Assembly: GCA_021527695.1 (NCBI GenBank)
Contig: JAKFAO010000007.1
Location: 124,001 to 188,000 of the forward strand
Direction of reading: 5' to 3'
Origin: Naematelia aurantialba
Lineage: Eukaryota; Basidiomycota; Tremellomycetes; Tremellales; Naemateliaceae
Length of the DNA: 64,000 nucleotides
The notes under the pieces were generated by a model. That model was not told where the DNA came from, searched no databases, and saw only the letters and a list, made by a program, of their open reading frames with translations. Positions 10,569-24,402 of the stretch are shown here, one piece after another (positions within the stretch are counted from its first letter, which is position 1; each line of letters begins with the position of its first letter). The position numbers and the translations under genes were made by a program.

Positions 10569-12354
10569 ATGGGCCATGCACCGACGTACAAGCCTTACCT
10601 ACCTCGATACAAACCTTATTCGTACACCTCTCCATCACCCGAGATCCCCAACAGCTCTAGCAAGGGTCGGGTAGACACCGACGAATGCACGAACCGACTC
10701 GACGGGAATGTCATTGTCAGCATGTCTGGGCCTGTCATTCCGCGCATTCGAGCATCCGCGAGTCCTGGTGGCGGATACGAGTCCAGATCACTCGAATCCC
10801 CTTCAAGTCAAGTCTCCTTGCCCTCGCAGCTCAGCCTTCCTCGAACCCCACCAGCGCCCCCGGCGGTCCATTCCCCGCGGTCATTTCTGAGCAGACCAGT
10901 GACTGCCCCCGAATTACCACGCTCGGGCTCCCGCGGCGAAGCGTCTCCACCCAGCTCTGGTCGACCCTGGAGACCCTGGGAAGAGGGGAGAGCCGTCATT
11001 CCAGCGGCCTGGGAAGAGGGGAGAAATGCCATTCCCGCGTCGCCAGAAGAGAGGAGACGCACCGTCAAAGGCGGCTTGGACGTTGGCCAAGAGCGTTCAA
11101 AGAGTGTACACCGTGAGTTTGGTCTGGAGATGTGAGCAGGACGTTTACGAGCAGTGGTGTGCGTGGCCGACCTGCCGTACTGCGAGATGATCCGCATCTG
11201 CCTCAATGCGGCTCCAAAGCGAGCGCTCATGTTAGACGAAGTGAGCAGATACTGGCATCTTGCCGGCTTGCTTCCTCGCCGTTTCGAAGCACTGAGCAGC
11301 AGATCTATGCCGCTATGGAAGAGCGATGGCCGGTCCAGCATGACGCAGGGATAGGCTGGCGCGTGAGTCGTCCTAGTCCCCTCACTCCCAGCCTCTCCCC
11401 TCTCCCTCCTCGCCGCTTTCCTTCCTGGTTCCCTGTTCCCGGGGATGAGAGCGGCTGGCAGGTAGAGACGGGGCAGCAGGAAGAGCGGCTGACAGCCACA
11501 GGACTGTGTGCGGCGCGCTCTGAGCCAGAGCGGGCAATTTGTGAGCCTCGATCGAGTGGGTGGTGCCGTAGGCGAAGAAAGAGGCAGGTACTGGATCGCG
11601 CTGGGCAATCCTCCGCAAAAGGTGGGTTCTGGATACAGATGTTATTACGACTTCGATCAGCACTCCATGCGCAGTGTTGGAGGCTGTCTGGTGTCGATGG
11701 GGGCCGGAGCGTCACGAGTGGTTGTTCATCTACCATGACTCGATTGAGCTGCGCTGACGCGTTTCGCCCTGTCAGATTCATCCTCCTCCCGCCAGCTGGG
11801 CCAGACCCCCTCGACAGCGACCAGAAAAATCGAAGCAAAGTGGGAGCCACGTTGGTAAAGCTTCGAAAGCGGTCAAGCCGCATTCGCATTCCCACTCTCA
11901 CCGGCCACGGCTATCCGTCCAGACTGTACCGTCTGAGACCTGCCTGCGACCAGAGTGCCGTCGCCACGACTGCACCGCGCCTTCCGCCCGTTCTGGTCCC
12001 AGCGCGGCGTCGAAGCACTTGCCACGCAATGGTCTCCCTGGTATCTCGGCGTTTCAGTCACCCGTGTGCCTTGACATGCCTGTACATCCCCATGCGTATT
12101 GGATCTCAAACACTCTAACTTATGGACAAGACACTGAGGGAGCGGTACAGTATGCCAGGGAGGGGGAGAAGGAGAGCGAGGGAGAGTCGAGTCGGGGCGA
12201 GTGGTACCACCCCCACGGTGCGAGTGTATCAGAAGTGACCGGAGATCAAGTGAGGAGGGAGAGCCTGCCGCCGATTCGGACGCTGTTTGATCCAGCACTC
12301 GGGCTTGGTCGACCGCGCGGATGGAGTTTTCCCCCCGGCGCGATCTGGAGATGA
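10569..12354 (+). CDS. Divergent forkhead (winged-helix) transcription factor
   Basis: Predicted nuclear DNA-binding protein. Exons read as 10569-11112, 11155-11240, 11300-11362, 11502-11621 and 11776-12354, all in phase. The N-terminal 180 residues are Ser/Pro-rich and disordered. The forkhead-like order is ADLPYCEMIRICLNAAP (helix 1), KRALMLDEQIYAAMEERWP (helix 2 region), AGIGWR, then DCVRRALSQSGQFVSLDRV and GRYWIAL (wing). A typical domain reads W-K/Q-NSIRHNLSLN at the recognition helix; here it is WRDCVRRALSQ, so Asn and His base-contact residues are replaced. The C-terminal exon is basic and His/Ser-rich, then acidic, ending RGWSFPPGAIWR. An extra exon within the 11622-11775 intron cannot be excluded. 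The start at 10569 is the first in-frame ATG. The family call rests on motif order seen by eye. Confidence 0.68.
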
Positions 12355-13382
12355 GTACAGCAACGTCGATCCGAGTAGGGTCTATCCGAGGCGAGTCAGG
12401 GTAACTTTGAACCGCATCAGTTCGAGCCTGGATCTATGAGATAACGAAAGATTAAACTAGACGACTCTTCACGCATGCATGTATAACTACGGCCAGTGCA
12501 GATGCAGCGTCGCGCGATATAGGTGTGTACAGCATACTCTACTTGAGCGGAGACAGACAATCGACTGAAAACGCAGCTGCGAGACGGTGTTTTGACCCGC
12601 GCAGTCGTGAAACCGCGCCACGCATCGCCACTGCCACAACAAACCGCTCTGCTATTTTCGACAATCAACGCCAAGACCTTGCTCTTGCAAAGTGTGACTC
12701 GTCGTGTCCCGCTGTGGATTTTGCCGCCGGTCGTCACCCTCGCTGCGTCTGTTTTGCTTGGCTCTTTTGACGCTGACACTCGTCATACCGTCATACTTGC
12801 CCTCGTCTCACAAGCTCTCTCTCTCTTCCTCTCTCTCTCTCTCCATCGAACTTGCTGTGCTTTCTTCCTCAGCGACAACTTCTCGCCTCGCACCACACAC
12901 ACAGAGGACCGACAACCGACACGCCAGAGAAGACACGCCAGAGGAAAGAGACGGTCCCGCGGCTGCGATCAGAGCATACGCAGCGAACGGCGAATCCTCA
13001 AAGCGAAGAGTGAAAGCGGTGGAATAGGTAAAGGCAGTGAGGATCGATCCCGTTGAAAGGATCCCCGATTGCCAGCCCGCCTCCTGAGTTCGCTTTCCCC
13101 TCGACGTCGACCTGGTCATCGTCATCACTCGGGTTGATAGACGGATTCATCAACGACCATGCCTCGCCGTTCGTATTCCCTTTCTCTTTCTTCTCCATCC
13201 TTCATCCTCCATCCTCCATCCTCCATCCTTCATCCTTCATCCTTCATCCTCCATCCTCCATCCTTCATCCTTCATTCCCAGTCCTCCATTGTCACTCTTC
13301 GACGCTTCAATAAACAACACGACTAACGCGGTGTTCCTGATCTCCTCGGTCTCCGGTCCCTGTCGACTACGCTCCTAACACG
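12355..13382. other. Promoter/leader region of the Ca2+/H+ exchanger gene
   Basis: Contains a CT-rich tract (about 12813-12846, CTCTCTCTCTTCCTCTCTCT-like) and an array of ATCCTCCATCCT/ATCCTTCATCCT units (about 13194-13285) ending roughly 100 nt before the ATG. No gene is seen. The pyrimidine-rich leader is typical of strong fungal promoters. Confidence 0.55.
13192..13285 (+). repeat. CATCCTC/CATCCTT heptamer array
   Basis: About twelve tandem copies of CATCCTC or CATCCTT lie just upstream of the exchanger start codon, interrupted once or twice. Confidence 0.85.
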
Positions 13383-16132
13383 ATGGCTTCCGAACCTCGA
13401 CCTGATCACCCCCGCCACGTCTCGTTCCCTCTCTCGCCTGCTCTTGCCGTTCCCATTATTGCCCCCGCCACAGACACCTCGCCTCCGCAGTACACCTCTG
13501 ACAAGACCCTGTCCTCCTCCCCGTCCTCATCCCCCGTCCTCCACCCTTCGCCCCTCCCTGAGCCAGGACCCAACCCCGCCCCCGTATCGACCTCTGCACA
13601 GACCGGTCCCGGGCCCAACCCCGCCCCGATATCCGTCAACACCACCGACCACGCTGCCGTCCCCGCCCCCGAGGGCTCCATCTCCTCCGTAGCAGGCACA
13701 GGCGGCGGCGCGAGGCGGCGCGTCCGCCAGGCCACAACGCTCGAACGCACGTCTTCAGACTCGGATGGCGAGCCACAGACTGGCGTTCCGCGCCGCCAAA
13801 CGGCGGAATCAGCGCGCTCAAGACGGACCAACGCAACCGCCTCTGAGCCTAATGCAGGTATTCTTAGGCGCATGACGACGGGCCTCTTCACCCCAGAGAA
13901 GAGAGTCGGCAAGGCGCCTACATATCTGTCATCTATGAAGGCCGCCATCCTCTCCACCTGGCTGTGAGCTTGTCTCCGTTCCTCACGACAGAGCCAAGCT
14001 GACGGCACAGAAATGTGCTCCTCATCTTCATCCCCATTGGTAAGCTACCATCCTTTGGCATCATGCCTGCTGCTTCTAGAAACGCCGAGCTTTCAAATGA
14101 CCAGAGCTCGGAGTTCCACCACGACGACGCTGACGCGGAAACAGGCTGGGCGCTGTATTTGGTCAAGCATGCAGGCGGCAATGACAAGATCTCAGACACT
14201 GCCGTCTTTGTTACCACGTTCATCGCCATCATTCCCCTTGGTCAGCTACTTTCAAGTGAAACCTGAGGTGCAAGCTGACGGGTCCAGCGGGTCTACTCGG
14301 CTTCGCCACCGAGGAGGCGGCCATGCGGCTCGGTCAAACTCTTGGTGGTCTGCTGAATGCGACACTTGGAAACGCCGTTGAACTGATTGTTGCAATCCTG
14401 GCGTTGGTCAAGGTGAGCTCTTGTCGGCTCCCCGTGTGGCCTCTAGCTCACCCAAACAAGTGCGAACTCGCCGTCGTACAGAGTTCTCTCGTGGGCAGTA
14501 TTCTCTCCAACATCCTTCTCGTTCTTGGAATGTGAGCTGGTCGCTCCGATCTACGCCCTCTGAGCTCATGGCGCCCAGGTGCTTCTTCGCTGGCGGTGTC
14601 CGCTTTGCCGAGCAGACGATCAAAACGACCGCAGCCCAGCTCAACTCGTCCCTCCTGCTCATCGCCGTCATTGCGGTCCTCATCCCCTCGGCATTCCACT
14701 TTAGCATCGACTCCTCAGACAGCAGCGATGAACAGCTCGCTACAGGCGAAGGCGCAGACCTCCTCGCGATGAGCCACGCCGTCGCTATCATCCTCCTCAT
14801 CTTGTACCTTGGCTACCTGGTATTCCAGATGTGGTCGCACGCCGTGAGCTCAACCTCACCCGCCGAGAAGGTGCCTAGCTCACATTTGCCAGGCGCTGTA
14901 TGATGATGAGGACAATATCCCGTCCACGCAGTACTCGGACAACGTGACTGCAAATGTCGCTCGCGTGTCTGAGAAGATCCGTTTCCATCGGAAGAAGCAC
15001 GACGACCTCGCCAGTAGTCCGACAGTCAGTAACGAGGAGACACTGGCGAATGGAGAAAGCGCGCGGAATGCGACACCCAGCCAGGCTGAGAATGGGGCGG
15101 TACGATCTGAGCAGGAGGAGGAAGAGGAGGAGCAGCCGCAGATGAACATTGCGACGACTGTCGTGAGTACCTCTCCGGAGTTCATTCTACCCAGAGCCTT
15201 TACTATACCCGAAGTCTTCACACGACAAGTCTTCATCCTACCGGAAGTCTTCACGCTATCCCCTATCTCCACTCCACTCACTGTCCTCACTCTACCAAGA
15301 GTCTTACCCAAAGTCCTCACTCTACCCAAGTCATCATTTCATGCAAAGTCTTCCCTATACCCAAAGCAGCCATGTCTTCCTTCACCGGACCCGGTATGAT
15401 GCTAAGCGCAATAGATCCTCATGGTCATCATCACGGTCGTTGTCGGCTTCACCGCAGAGTTCCTGGTAGCCAGTATCAACGGCATGGTGGAGGCGAATCC
15501 ATCGTTATCCGCGGAATGGGTCGGACTGATCTTGCTTCCCATTGTAAGTCGGCCATTATATGGATTTTGCGCTCGCTGACGTGCCAGGTTGGCAACGCGG
15601 CCGAACATTTCACGGCCGTGTCCGTGTCGGTGAAAGACAAGATCGACCTGTCGATCTCGGTCGCCGTCGGCTCGTCGATCCAGATTGCCCTCTTTGTCAT
15701 TCCAGTCATTGAGCTTCTCGCGTGGACGATAGGCAAACCCCTCACGCTGCTCTTCGACCGTATGTCGCCTTGCTCTTTGCTCCTTGTCCCCTATTCTTGT
15801 CTCCGTCTGGCGTTACCGACATAGCTGACTCGACTAGCATACGAAAGTATTGTGTTATTCCTGTCCGTATTGATTGTAAACCAGACTCTGTCCGACGGTA
15901 GATCAAAGTACGCTGCTTTCGCTGTGGCTGTGCCATCGTGCTGATGTACTACAGCTGGATGGAGGGAATGATCCTCATGTTCTTGTACCTGATTATCGCT
16001 GTAACGTTCTGGTACTACCCCGTGAGTATCTTTCAGACTGGACTGGGCTTGTTCTAACGCGGGTTTGGCCAGGGCTCGAACACTGCGACCCTCCTCGGAT
16101 GTGCAGAGACGGCCGGCAACGTCGTGGGGTAG
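13383..16132 (+). CDS. VCX1: Vacuolar H+/Ca2+ exchanger (CAX family)
   Basis: Antiporter that moves cytosolic Ca2+ into the vacuole using the proton gradient. The ATG at 13383 opens a cytosolic Pro/Ser-rich leader of about 190 residues, much longer than in yeast Vcx1. Transmembrane segments then begin at [15 protein letters not shown]. Both ion-binding CAX signatures are present: [10 protein letters not shown] (about 14370) and [12 protein letters not shown] (about 15595). An acidic stretch between TM6 and TM7 (EEEEEEQPQ, about 15115) matches the acidic motif of the family. The protein ends [15 protein letters not shown] with TAG at 16130. At least ten exons are required. The GW of the first TM region is made by a split codon across an intron ending at about 14144. 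The 253-nt intron 15163-15415 is filled with repeats. Together with the PMC1-type pump at 24403-28870 it would share vacuolar Ca2+ clearance. Confidence 0.93.
15163..15415 (+). repeat. Intronic degenerate minisatellite (AGTCTTCACTCTACCC type)
   Basis: The intron carries roughly a dozen diverged copies of a unit of about 16-20 nt with the core GTCTTCAC followed by CTACCC. It is pyrimidine-rich on the sense strand. The coding sequence closes in frame across it (ACTGTC to ATCCTC). Confidence 0.75.
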
Positions 16133-17034
16133 ACGGACGCTGTGGGTTGGGCGAGGGTAGAAGAGGTAGACATGGAATGGCGGTTGAGGTTGGGATTGAG
16201 GTCGAGGACAGGATTGAAGTGGCCCGGGCTGGTGTTTGCATTATCCATGATATAATATCTGTGTACTGATTTGATCCGTCGTACAAGCAACGGGATGTAT
16301 GTGTAGGCTCCTTCACACTGGGATTTCAGACCGCCGGTACTGGGGATGTCCGCTTCGACGGGCTGTTCGCGTTTGTCACTTGGTGGGGAGGCGGCAAATA
16401 AGGGATGGGGAAGGCGCTCAGAGGAGACGAGGAAGGTCAGGTATGAACGAAGGAAGAACAAGAACGAGGAGGCATTGGAGCAGGGATCAGTGACGCTAAG
16501 GGTATCTGCGTCCTGTCTTTGTTCTGTCTCGCTGTGTGTCTTCTGTCTCGGTTGCTTTCTTTTGTCATTTGTCTTCTGCATCCTCCCTTGCGTCTTCCCC
16601 CGACTGTCGACCGTTTCGCCGGATGCCATGCATTCTCCTCGCATTCGCTGGTCTTCGGCGACCCCGTTCTGGCGCAGCATCTGGCCCACGATCGTCTCTC
16701 TGCATCGTCTCTCTGCATTCGCGTATCTGCCTTCGCCTCTACCGCCCTTCTTCCGGGGATTGGGGATCCGGGGATCCGCGTACCGTGTGGAGTCTCCCGT
16801 CTTCCACAGTACACTGACACTTGCCCCGTCTTCCACAGTACACTTGCACTTGCACTTGCACTTGCACAATCCACTTCCACTGCCTGACGGTCCTACCGAC
16901 TGCGTGACCCAGTTTCGACCTTGGACAACGATTTGCCACTCGATAGGTGGCGACTTGTTTCTTGTTACCTGTTCCTTGTTACCTGTTCCTTGTTACCTGT
17001 TCCTTGTTGAGAGTTGAGGGGTTCGAGAAAAGTG
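16133..17034. other. Intergenic region downstream of VCX1
   Basis: No convincing gene. It contains repeats of TTGCACTTGCAC at about 16845-16866, a duplicated CCGTCTTCCACAGTACAC at about 16797-16846, and three and a half copies of TTGTTACCTGTTCC at about 16965-17009, just before the next gene. Overlapping frames here give Lys-Cys repeats and look like shadows. Confidence 0.5.
16963..17009 (+). repeat. 14-nt tandem repeat TTGTTACCTGTTCC
   Basis: Three full copies and one partial copy lie immediately upstream of the poly-Asn gene, ending about 25 nt before its ATG. Confidence 0.85.
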
Positions 17035-18790
<1,756 letters not shown>

Positions 18791-18947
18791 TGACAGAGTG
18801 CATTGCCAGATGAAGGGCCCTGAACCACTTGTGCGCATCGGTCTGTGGTAGCCTTACATAAAAATCGCTGCGATTTGGCACATCACGATTTTCCGACGTC
18901 ACAGTACGCTTAAGCGACACCCATTATACGTTACGTATGCATGTCCC

Positions 18948-21900
18948 TCAACTCACAACGACTTTGATGCTCTTGATCTCGAATGCGCTAAACTCCAATT
19001 CCACGCTGCTGTCCTTCACGCTAAGCTCGCAGATCTCGTCCTCGAGAATATTTACCAGCATCACCCTCTTCACCTTCAATCCCCGTCTAGCGTCGCCTGT
19101 CAGCTCTGCATCGTATTTCCTCTTTCCATGGTCACTCACATTCGCAGTACTGCCAGTGCATGCCCTCCTAGGTGTTCAAACAGACGCAATATGACACTCT
19201 TGCCTTGTCCCACTGCACTTCCCCCACCCGTAAAGTCTCGTTCGCCGCGCTTGATCGTCTCGAGCATCACGTTCCTCGCTCCTTCGACAATGAACGGAAC
19301 TTGTAATGCAAATGCTGACGGATCTGTCATCTCATCCACGACTCTCACTGATAGCGACCATCAGCGCAACCCGACAATCTGCCACTCACCCTCGAGCGGG
19401 GCATTGAATCCATGTGCCACCTCTTGTACGTCGCTGTCCACATATTTGCCCAAGTGGGGATAGATGGCGAACGAAAATGTCTGCCTGCCCTGATCGCATG
19501 CTGGGTCGGGGCGGAGCGGAGCTCGAAGCAGCGACAGTCGCATAACATTACCTTGGACAGCATAGCCGTATTTGGATTCGTTGATCAAAGCCACCCCGTA
19601 CCCATACTCGGAGACTAACACGCATGAGCAATCGCGCAAAGCGGACGCTCCTTAAACCTCACAATCGGCAAACTTGTGCGCGCAGACTTCGAATCTCGCC
19701 GCCTCCCAGGATGTGTTCCGGTGAGTCGGGCGGCTGACAACTCCGAATGCTGCATCAAAAGTAGCTTCGATAGAGTGGATGGTTGTAGGTAGCTCAACTA
19801 CCTGATCAGCTGGCCCGGTATTCACAACATACACTTGAGGAAACGATGTTTTTCCCGCCAGTCACTGTTCAACTCAGCAGTAGTACGCATACAGGTGATT
19901 TGACACACATGTCCACGTCGAAGCGGAGCAGACTCCGAGAGTTCGCAAACGGCGAAGCTGAAACCGCGTCCAATATGATCTACGTTCAGCAGAGCCTCAG
20001 ACAGAAGCCTCACCTTGACTTGCGCTCTACTCTGACCGAACAGCAACCTGCAACCCAGAACCGCCCTGACTGGCCCTTCTTCTTCAATCTCGATAGCAGT
20101 GAACTGAAGCTGTTCTGCTGTTTCAAGGTGACATGCGTCGACGTCCCATGCACTTGGGTAGCACTTAGCAATCGCACAGACACAAGTCAACAGGAACCCA
20201 CTCCCAATCGCTAGGGCGATCCTCATAGATGACAAACCCTGCGCTCGTGTCGTTCGGTATGAGTTCCCGTCTACGACCACATGAGTATTACGGCTTCTCA
20301 AGTACAACTATCTCACTTGGCTTTGTTATCCCGTATCCGTGTTAAACGGCTTTGAACAATCTCGACCGTAAGGAACTCGTTCTCCAAAGTGGCGTCTCCA
20401 TGTTGTAGCGAGACTACGGTAGTCAGCAGAGCAAGGCCCAAGCCTACCTTTTACTCGACTGTCTCCAGATTTCCGGAACGCCAGGTGGCCCGCATGTGTG
20501 CCAGCCTCGCATCCAGCCACGGCGAACCAGACATTGTCGTCCTGCTTGCTCCACTGAACCTCGCCTGGTCCATCGGGGTGTTTTTCTCCAGGTTCGCGGC
20601 GTCTCAAACTCCGTGTCGGCAGGACGGCTCGTCTCGCCAAGCCTGGGAGGGAATTGAGCACAACTTGCCTCTTGGCTCCACTACCCTCTTCAGGCTGGCG
20701 ATACAGGACGTCCAGAGCGTCATCCAGAAGTCGTCTGCCCGCTGTTTGCAGTTCGACATACTTCTCTTCGGCATCTCTTACCACAGCCTGGATTGTGGAG
20801 CCTGGAAGCGTGTCGTGAAATTGACACAAGCATAGGGCTTGCCAGCATTTCGTGATGAGCTCTCGTGGATAGCTGTACGAGGCCGAAGTGAGGGACGCAA
20901 GTGTTGCCGCCAGCTCGACTGTACGGAGTAGTATCTCGCCTTTACGATTGCCGTTCTTGATTGCCGCTGGGACACGTCAGTTGAATTCTTGCTGCGGCGA
21001 GCAGACCTGCCTTGCGAAGTATACGTCCCTCCTGAAAGGTCGTCAGCTTTTACCTCGTAAGGTCGCCACGCCACTCACTGTGGATCTCCAAGTATAGTTC
21101 GCCCCACCAACTCGGCAACTTCTCGCCATTCCCCGTCTTATGCCGTATCGTGTGGAAGAAGTCTTCCATCGACCACCCCTCCCTAACCAATGGCAGTTCC
21201 ATCCCTTTTGGGTCGTTCTCCACCCCCGCGGCACGTGCACGCCTAAGCCGTTCCAGCATCTCAGGTGTCGGCCCACCTCCACCATCTCCGTTTCCAAAGA
21301 GGATCATCGAGTCGGTACACACGTCGAGGTTATGATGCCCCGTATAACCTTTTATGATGTCGGGGAAATGGCAGGTCGAGTTGTAGTTGACGACGGGGGT
21401 CATGTGGGTAAGAATCTGTGAGCCGTCCATACCAATCCAGTTGAAAGTGGAATGGGGGAATGAATTACTGCCAGTCGTTAGCTTCAAAGCTCTTGCGGCC
21501 AAGATTTGCACATACTAAGCATTCCAGCTGATCTTCTGGGTGAAGAAATTACGACATCCACTCAGGCGTGCGATTTGAGGCAAAGCAGCAGAGTAGCCAA
21601 CTTTGTCAACGTAAGCTTGGGCTGTTGGGCAGAGACGGTGGACGGACACGTATCTGGCAACATAAAGGTCGTGCAGCGCTTCCCGAAGCGAGACTTGAAG
21701 AAGTTTTGGCCAAGTATGAATTGCCGGCAGAAGGACTCGCCGGAAGGTATATTAGCGTCGTGTTCTAGCTAAAGCCTTCGTCAGATACAATCGGCCCACG
21801 ATGATCAAACGTACCCAAGTCGCGCCAACTAGTTCGAATTTGCCTTCTTCCACCTTGGCTTTGAGTCTAGCAAAGACTTGCGGATAGTACTGGCGCAATG

Positions 21901-23874
21901 TCAGGACGAACCACACGTTTGAGTAGGCTAACATGCCTCTTCAAGCCAGGCGTACTGCTGTGCAGAGGTTGCCAGGAACCGATGTTCGCTGAGGAGTCAG
22001 CTGGCGGTATAGGTGGTCACTCAGGTCTACTGACGGGTATCGATCCATGAGATCTAGCTGTCTGAGTGGCGTTCGTCATCTGAGGCATCTGCGTGCCAAG
22101 AATTAGACTCACGAAGACCAGGACCTGGCAACCTTCTTTTTCGTCACCTCCCACGGCCAGAGCCCTAATTACTTAGCTTTGTGGATTACTCCGAGCCCCC
22201 GGGTAAGACACTTACAAGCAGTATCGATATGACAATGGCCAAAAGCCCAAAGTTTGCCACTCTGATCTCGTCCCTCTGTTCCTCTCTGCTTACTCAACTC
22301 GGTCTCCCAGTTCTCGCCCAAGACCCGTTCCGCCAACTGTCTGCAGCGCCCAATACTCGAGGCATCGTTCACTGAGAAAATGTTCATGATCTCGTTGGCC
22401 GTACTCCGGGCGGTATTGCCCAGCGGTGATTGAGGCGGGAGAGTGTCTGCAAGGCCTTTGAGCGCTTCAAAGTCGAGTGCGAGTGCCCGTGCCTCGCGGT
22501 TGACGAGCACAATATCGGCCGTCCGAAGCTATAGATGATACGTCAGACAAAACAGATCATTAGGGAGGCGGCACGACGCCAAAGTTTCTGCTGACCTCAA
22601 AGTATCTATCATCCTGTATCGTAAGCTTTGGCATTCCTGTTGTTTAAGACAGCTTACTGGAGGCGGGTCGATCCCGTCGATCCCGACCAGGTTGTTGCAG
22701 CTCATCTCGACGTATCGCACCAGATTGCCGCACCGGACCTCGCTCGTGGGAAGGACGTACTCGGCGCGCCTGAGATCGGCGTCATTAGACCCCGTGAGGC
22801 CTGAGGAGAATCATGATCAGAATAGGCGTTTGAGTAAGAGACCACCGTTTAGAATCGCACTCACCTTGCAACGCGAGTCCTGAGGCGTCAAATATCATCG
22901 CCTCGCCTGACGAATCCCACTCGACTGGCTGTATCAGAAGAGGTAGCTAGGGAAGAGATGAGACGAACAGATGACCGAACCGTCCGTTGGCCATTTATCC
23001 GGAACACTCAGCGTAACTTTGAACCAGTGATTTGTCTGTATATCAGCCACAGCCTCCTCTGACAGTCTGCATTCAGAGCAGAAAACAAACCCCTACACAT
23101 GTCAGTCAAGCTGAAGCTTCCTTGCCGGCGATCCATTCCCATGATTTGACGATCTGACAATATGGGGCGCGGGCACTCACAAGTCGGCCCGAAGCTCATT
23201 CCCACAGACGCCGCTCCGCCCTTGCCCTCCTCAAAGGCGTGCTTGGCATCCGAAAATGTCGCGCGTACATCGATAGGAGGCGACCATACTTCCATATTGA
23301 CGTTCGCTGGCCCCCGCACCCGCTCAAACTCGAGCACTGCAGAGAGATTGAAATTCGCATAGTACCCTCCCACAAAGTTCTCCAGGCGTTTCTGCACACG
23401 GGTCGGTCATCTTCTCGATCACGCACGGAGAAAAACAAAGAGAGACAGAGAGACGGAGAGAGGCGGGAGAGACAGACAAAGACAGAGAGACGGGGAGAGA
23501 CAGACAAAGACAGGTAAAGACAGAGAGAGACGGAAAGAGACACAGAGAAAGACAGAGAGACGGGGAGAGACAGACAAAGACAGGGAAAGACAGAGAGAGA
23601 CGGAAAGAGACACAGAGAAAGACGGAGAGAGACAGAGAAAGACCAAGGAGGACGGAGACAGATGAGACAACGCACTTGAATTTGGTCTGGGTACTCTTTC
23701 GGTCCTACATGCCACATGAGCGACACGCCTGGACCTGATGCTTGGGACACACGTACGGGCGGACAAGTTGCGCTGGGGATACGACTCTGCGCCTCTCTTC
23801 GCGCTGTCGTGGTGTAACGCGGCAGCTGGAGACGCCTCGCCTTGTCTGCGCCCACTCCACACCCTGTTGAACAT
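18948..23874 (-). CDS. AMS1: Class II alpha-mannosidase, glycoside hydrolase family 38 (vacuolar Ams1 type)
   Basis: Retaining exo-alpha-mannosidase that degrades free oligosaccharides, in yeast delivered to the vacuole by the Cvt pathway. The start ATG is at 23872-23874 and the stop at 18948. Readable blocks in order are [55 protein letters not shown], and the metal-site motif GHCHIDTA (about 22205-22245). These are followed by LPSGESF-like [18 protein letters not shown] and [19 protein letters not shown] with the nucleophile Asp. Then come [32 protein letters not shown], and late RPTHRNTSW and [20 protein letters not shown]. The DTFGY motif is split by a 47-nt intron (TTT codon divided). 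HIDTA also abuts an intron. About twenty exons are needed and I did not resolve every junction. The first two exons, upstream of KRLENF, are the least certain. Confidence 0.9.
23392..23675 (-). repeat. Intronic GAGACAGACAAAGACAGAGA-type repeat
   Basis: A 284-nt intron near the AMS1 5' end, filled on the plus strand with GAGAGACAGA(GA/CA) units. A higher-order block of about 80 nt appears twice (about 23475-23555 and 23555-23640). On the gene's strand it is CT-rich. Confidence 0.85.
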
Positions 23875-24402
23875 ATCGCACGGTCGTTTCGCCGTTTCCC
23901 GGAGTACTATCTCGCACGGCCGTTTCCCGAGTACTATCTCGAGGTGATCAGACTGACACGAAAGCCGTAGAAAGGTGCAAGGAAGGTGGAACCTAAGGTT
24001 GGAGACGAGTCCCAAATCGGACAGACGCGATCACGTGTCGATCCCAGAGTGGGGCAAAGGTGGGGTAGTCACCTCGCCCATCCCCCGACTAACTGGCCAG
24101 TAACACAGTAGATGTATACATGCCCGTGTAGGTCGGGAACTCGACAGATGGATACAAAATGCTCTCTATAGTAGATACTAACCCACGATATACAAACCAA
24201 GAGATGTGCCGTCATCTGATCATCGACAACTACTGCCTCTCCATGACTCTCCAAGCGCCTGCACAACTCGCCATTCCTCTCCGAGGCCTGCCTGTACAAC
24301 TCGGCCGTGCTCCCTCGCTCTACCCTTCTTCCGCAAATCTGGCCAATCTGGCCAACATATGCGCTGAGCCGTACGTCGATAGCGCCCGCCCGGTTGCCGC
24401 CG
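23875..24402. other. AMS1 promoter and 3' region of the Ca2+ ATPase gene
   Basis: No gene seen. A direct repeat of about 24-26 nt (CGTTTCCCG(G)AGTACTATCTCG) occurs at about 23892-23916 and 23920-23942, within 70 nt of the AMS1 start codon, and could be a regulatory duplication. Confidence 0.5.

Noticed and set aside
16054..16869. Minus-strand frame of 271 codons downstream of VCX1
   Set aside because: It overlaps the end of VCX1, has Lys-Cys repeats from TTGCAC units, and shows no family features.
21560..21772. Apparent frameshift/pseudogenisation of the mannosidase after LPDT
   Set aside because: A 47-nt GT-AG intron restores [17 protein letters not shown] exactly, so the gene is intact here.
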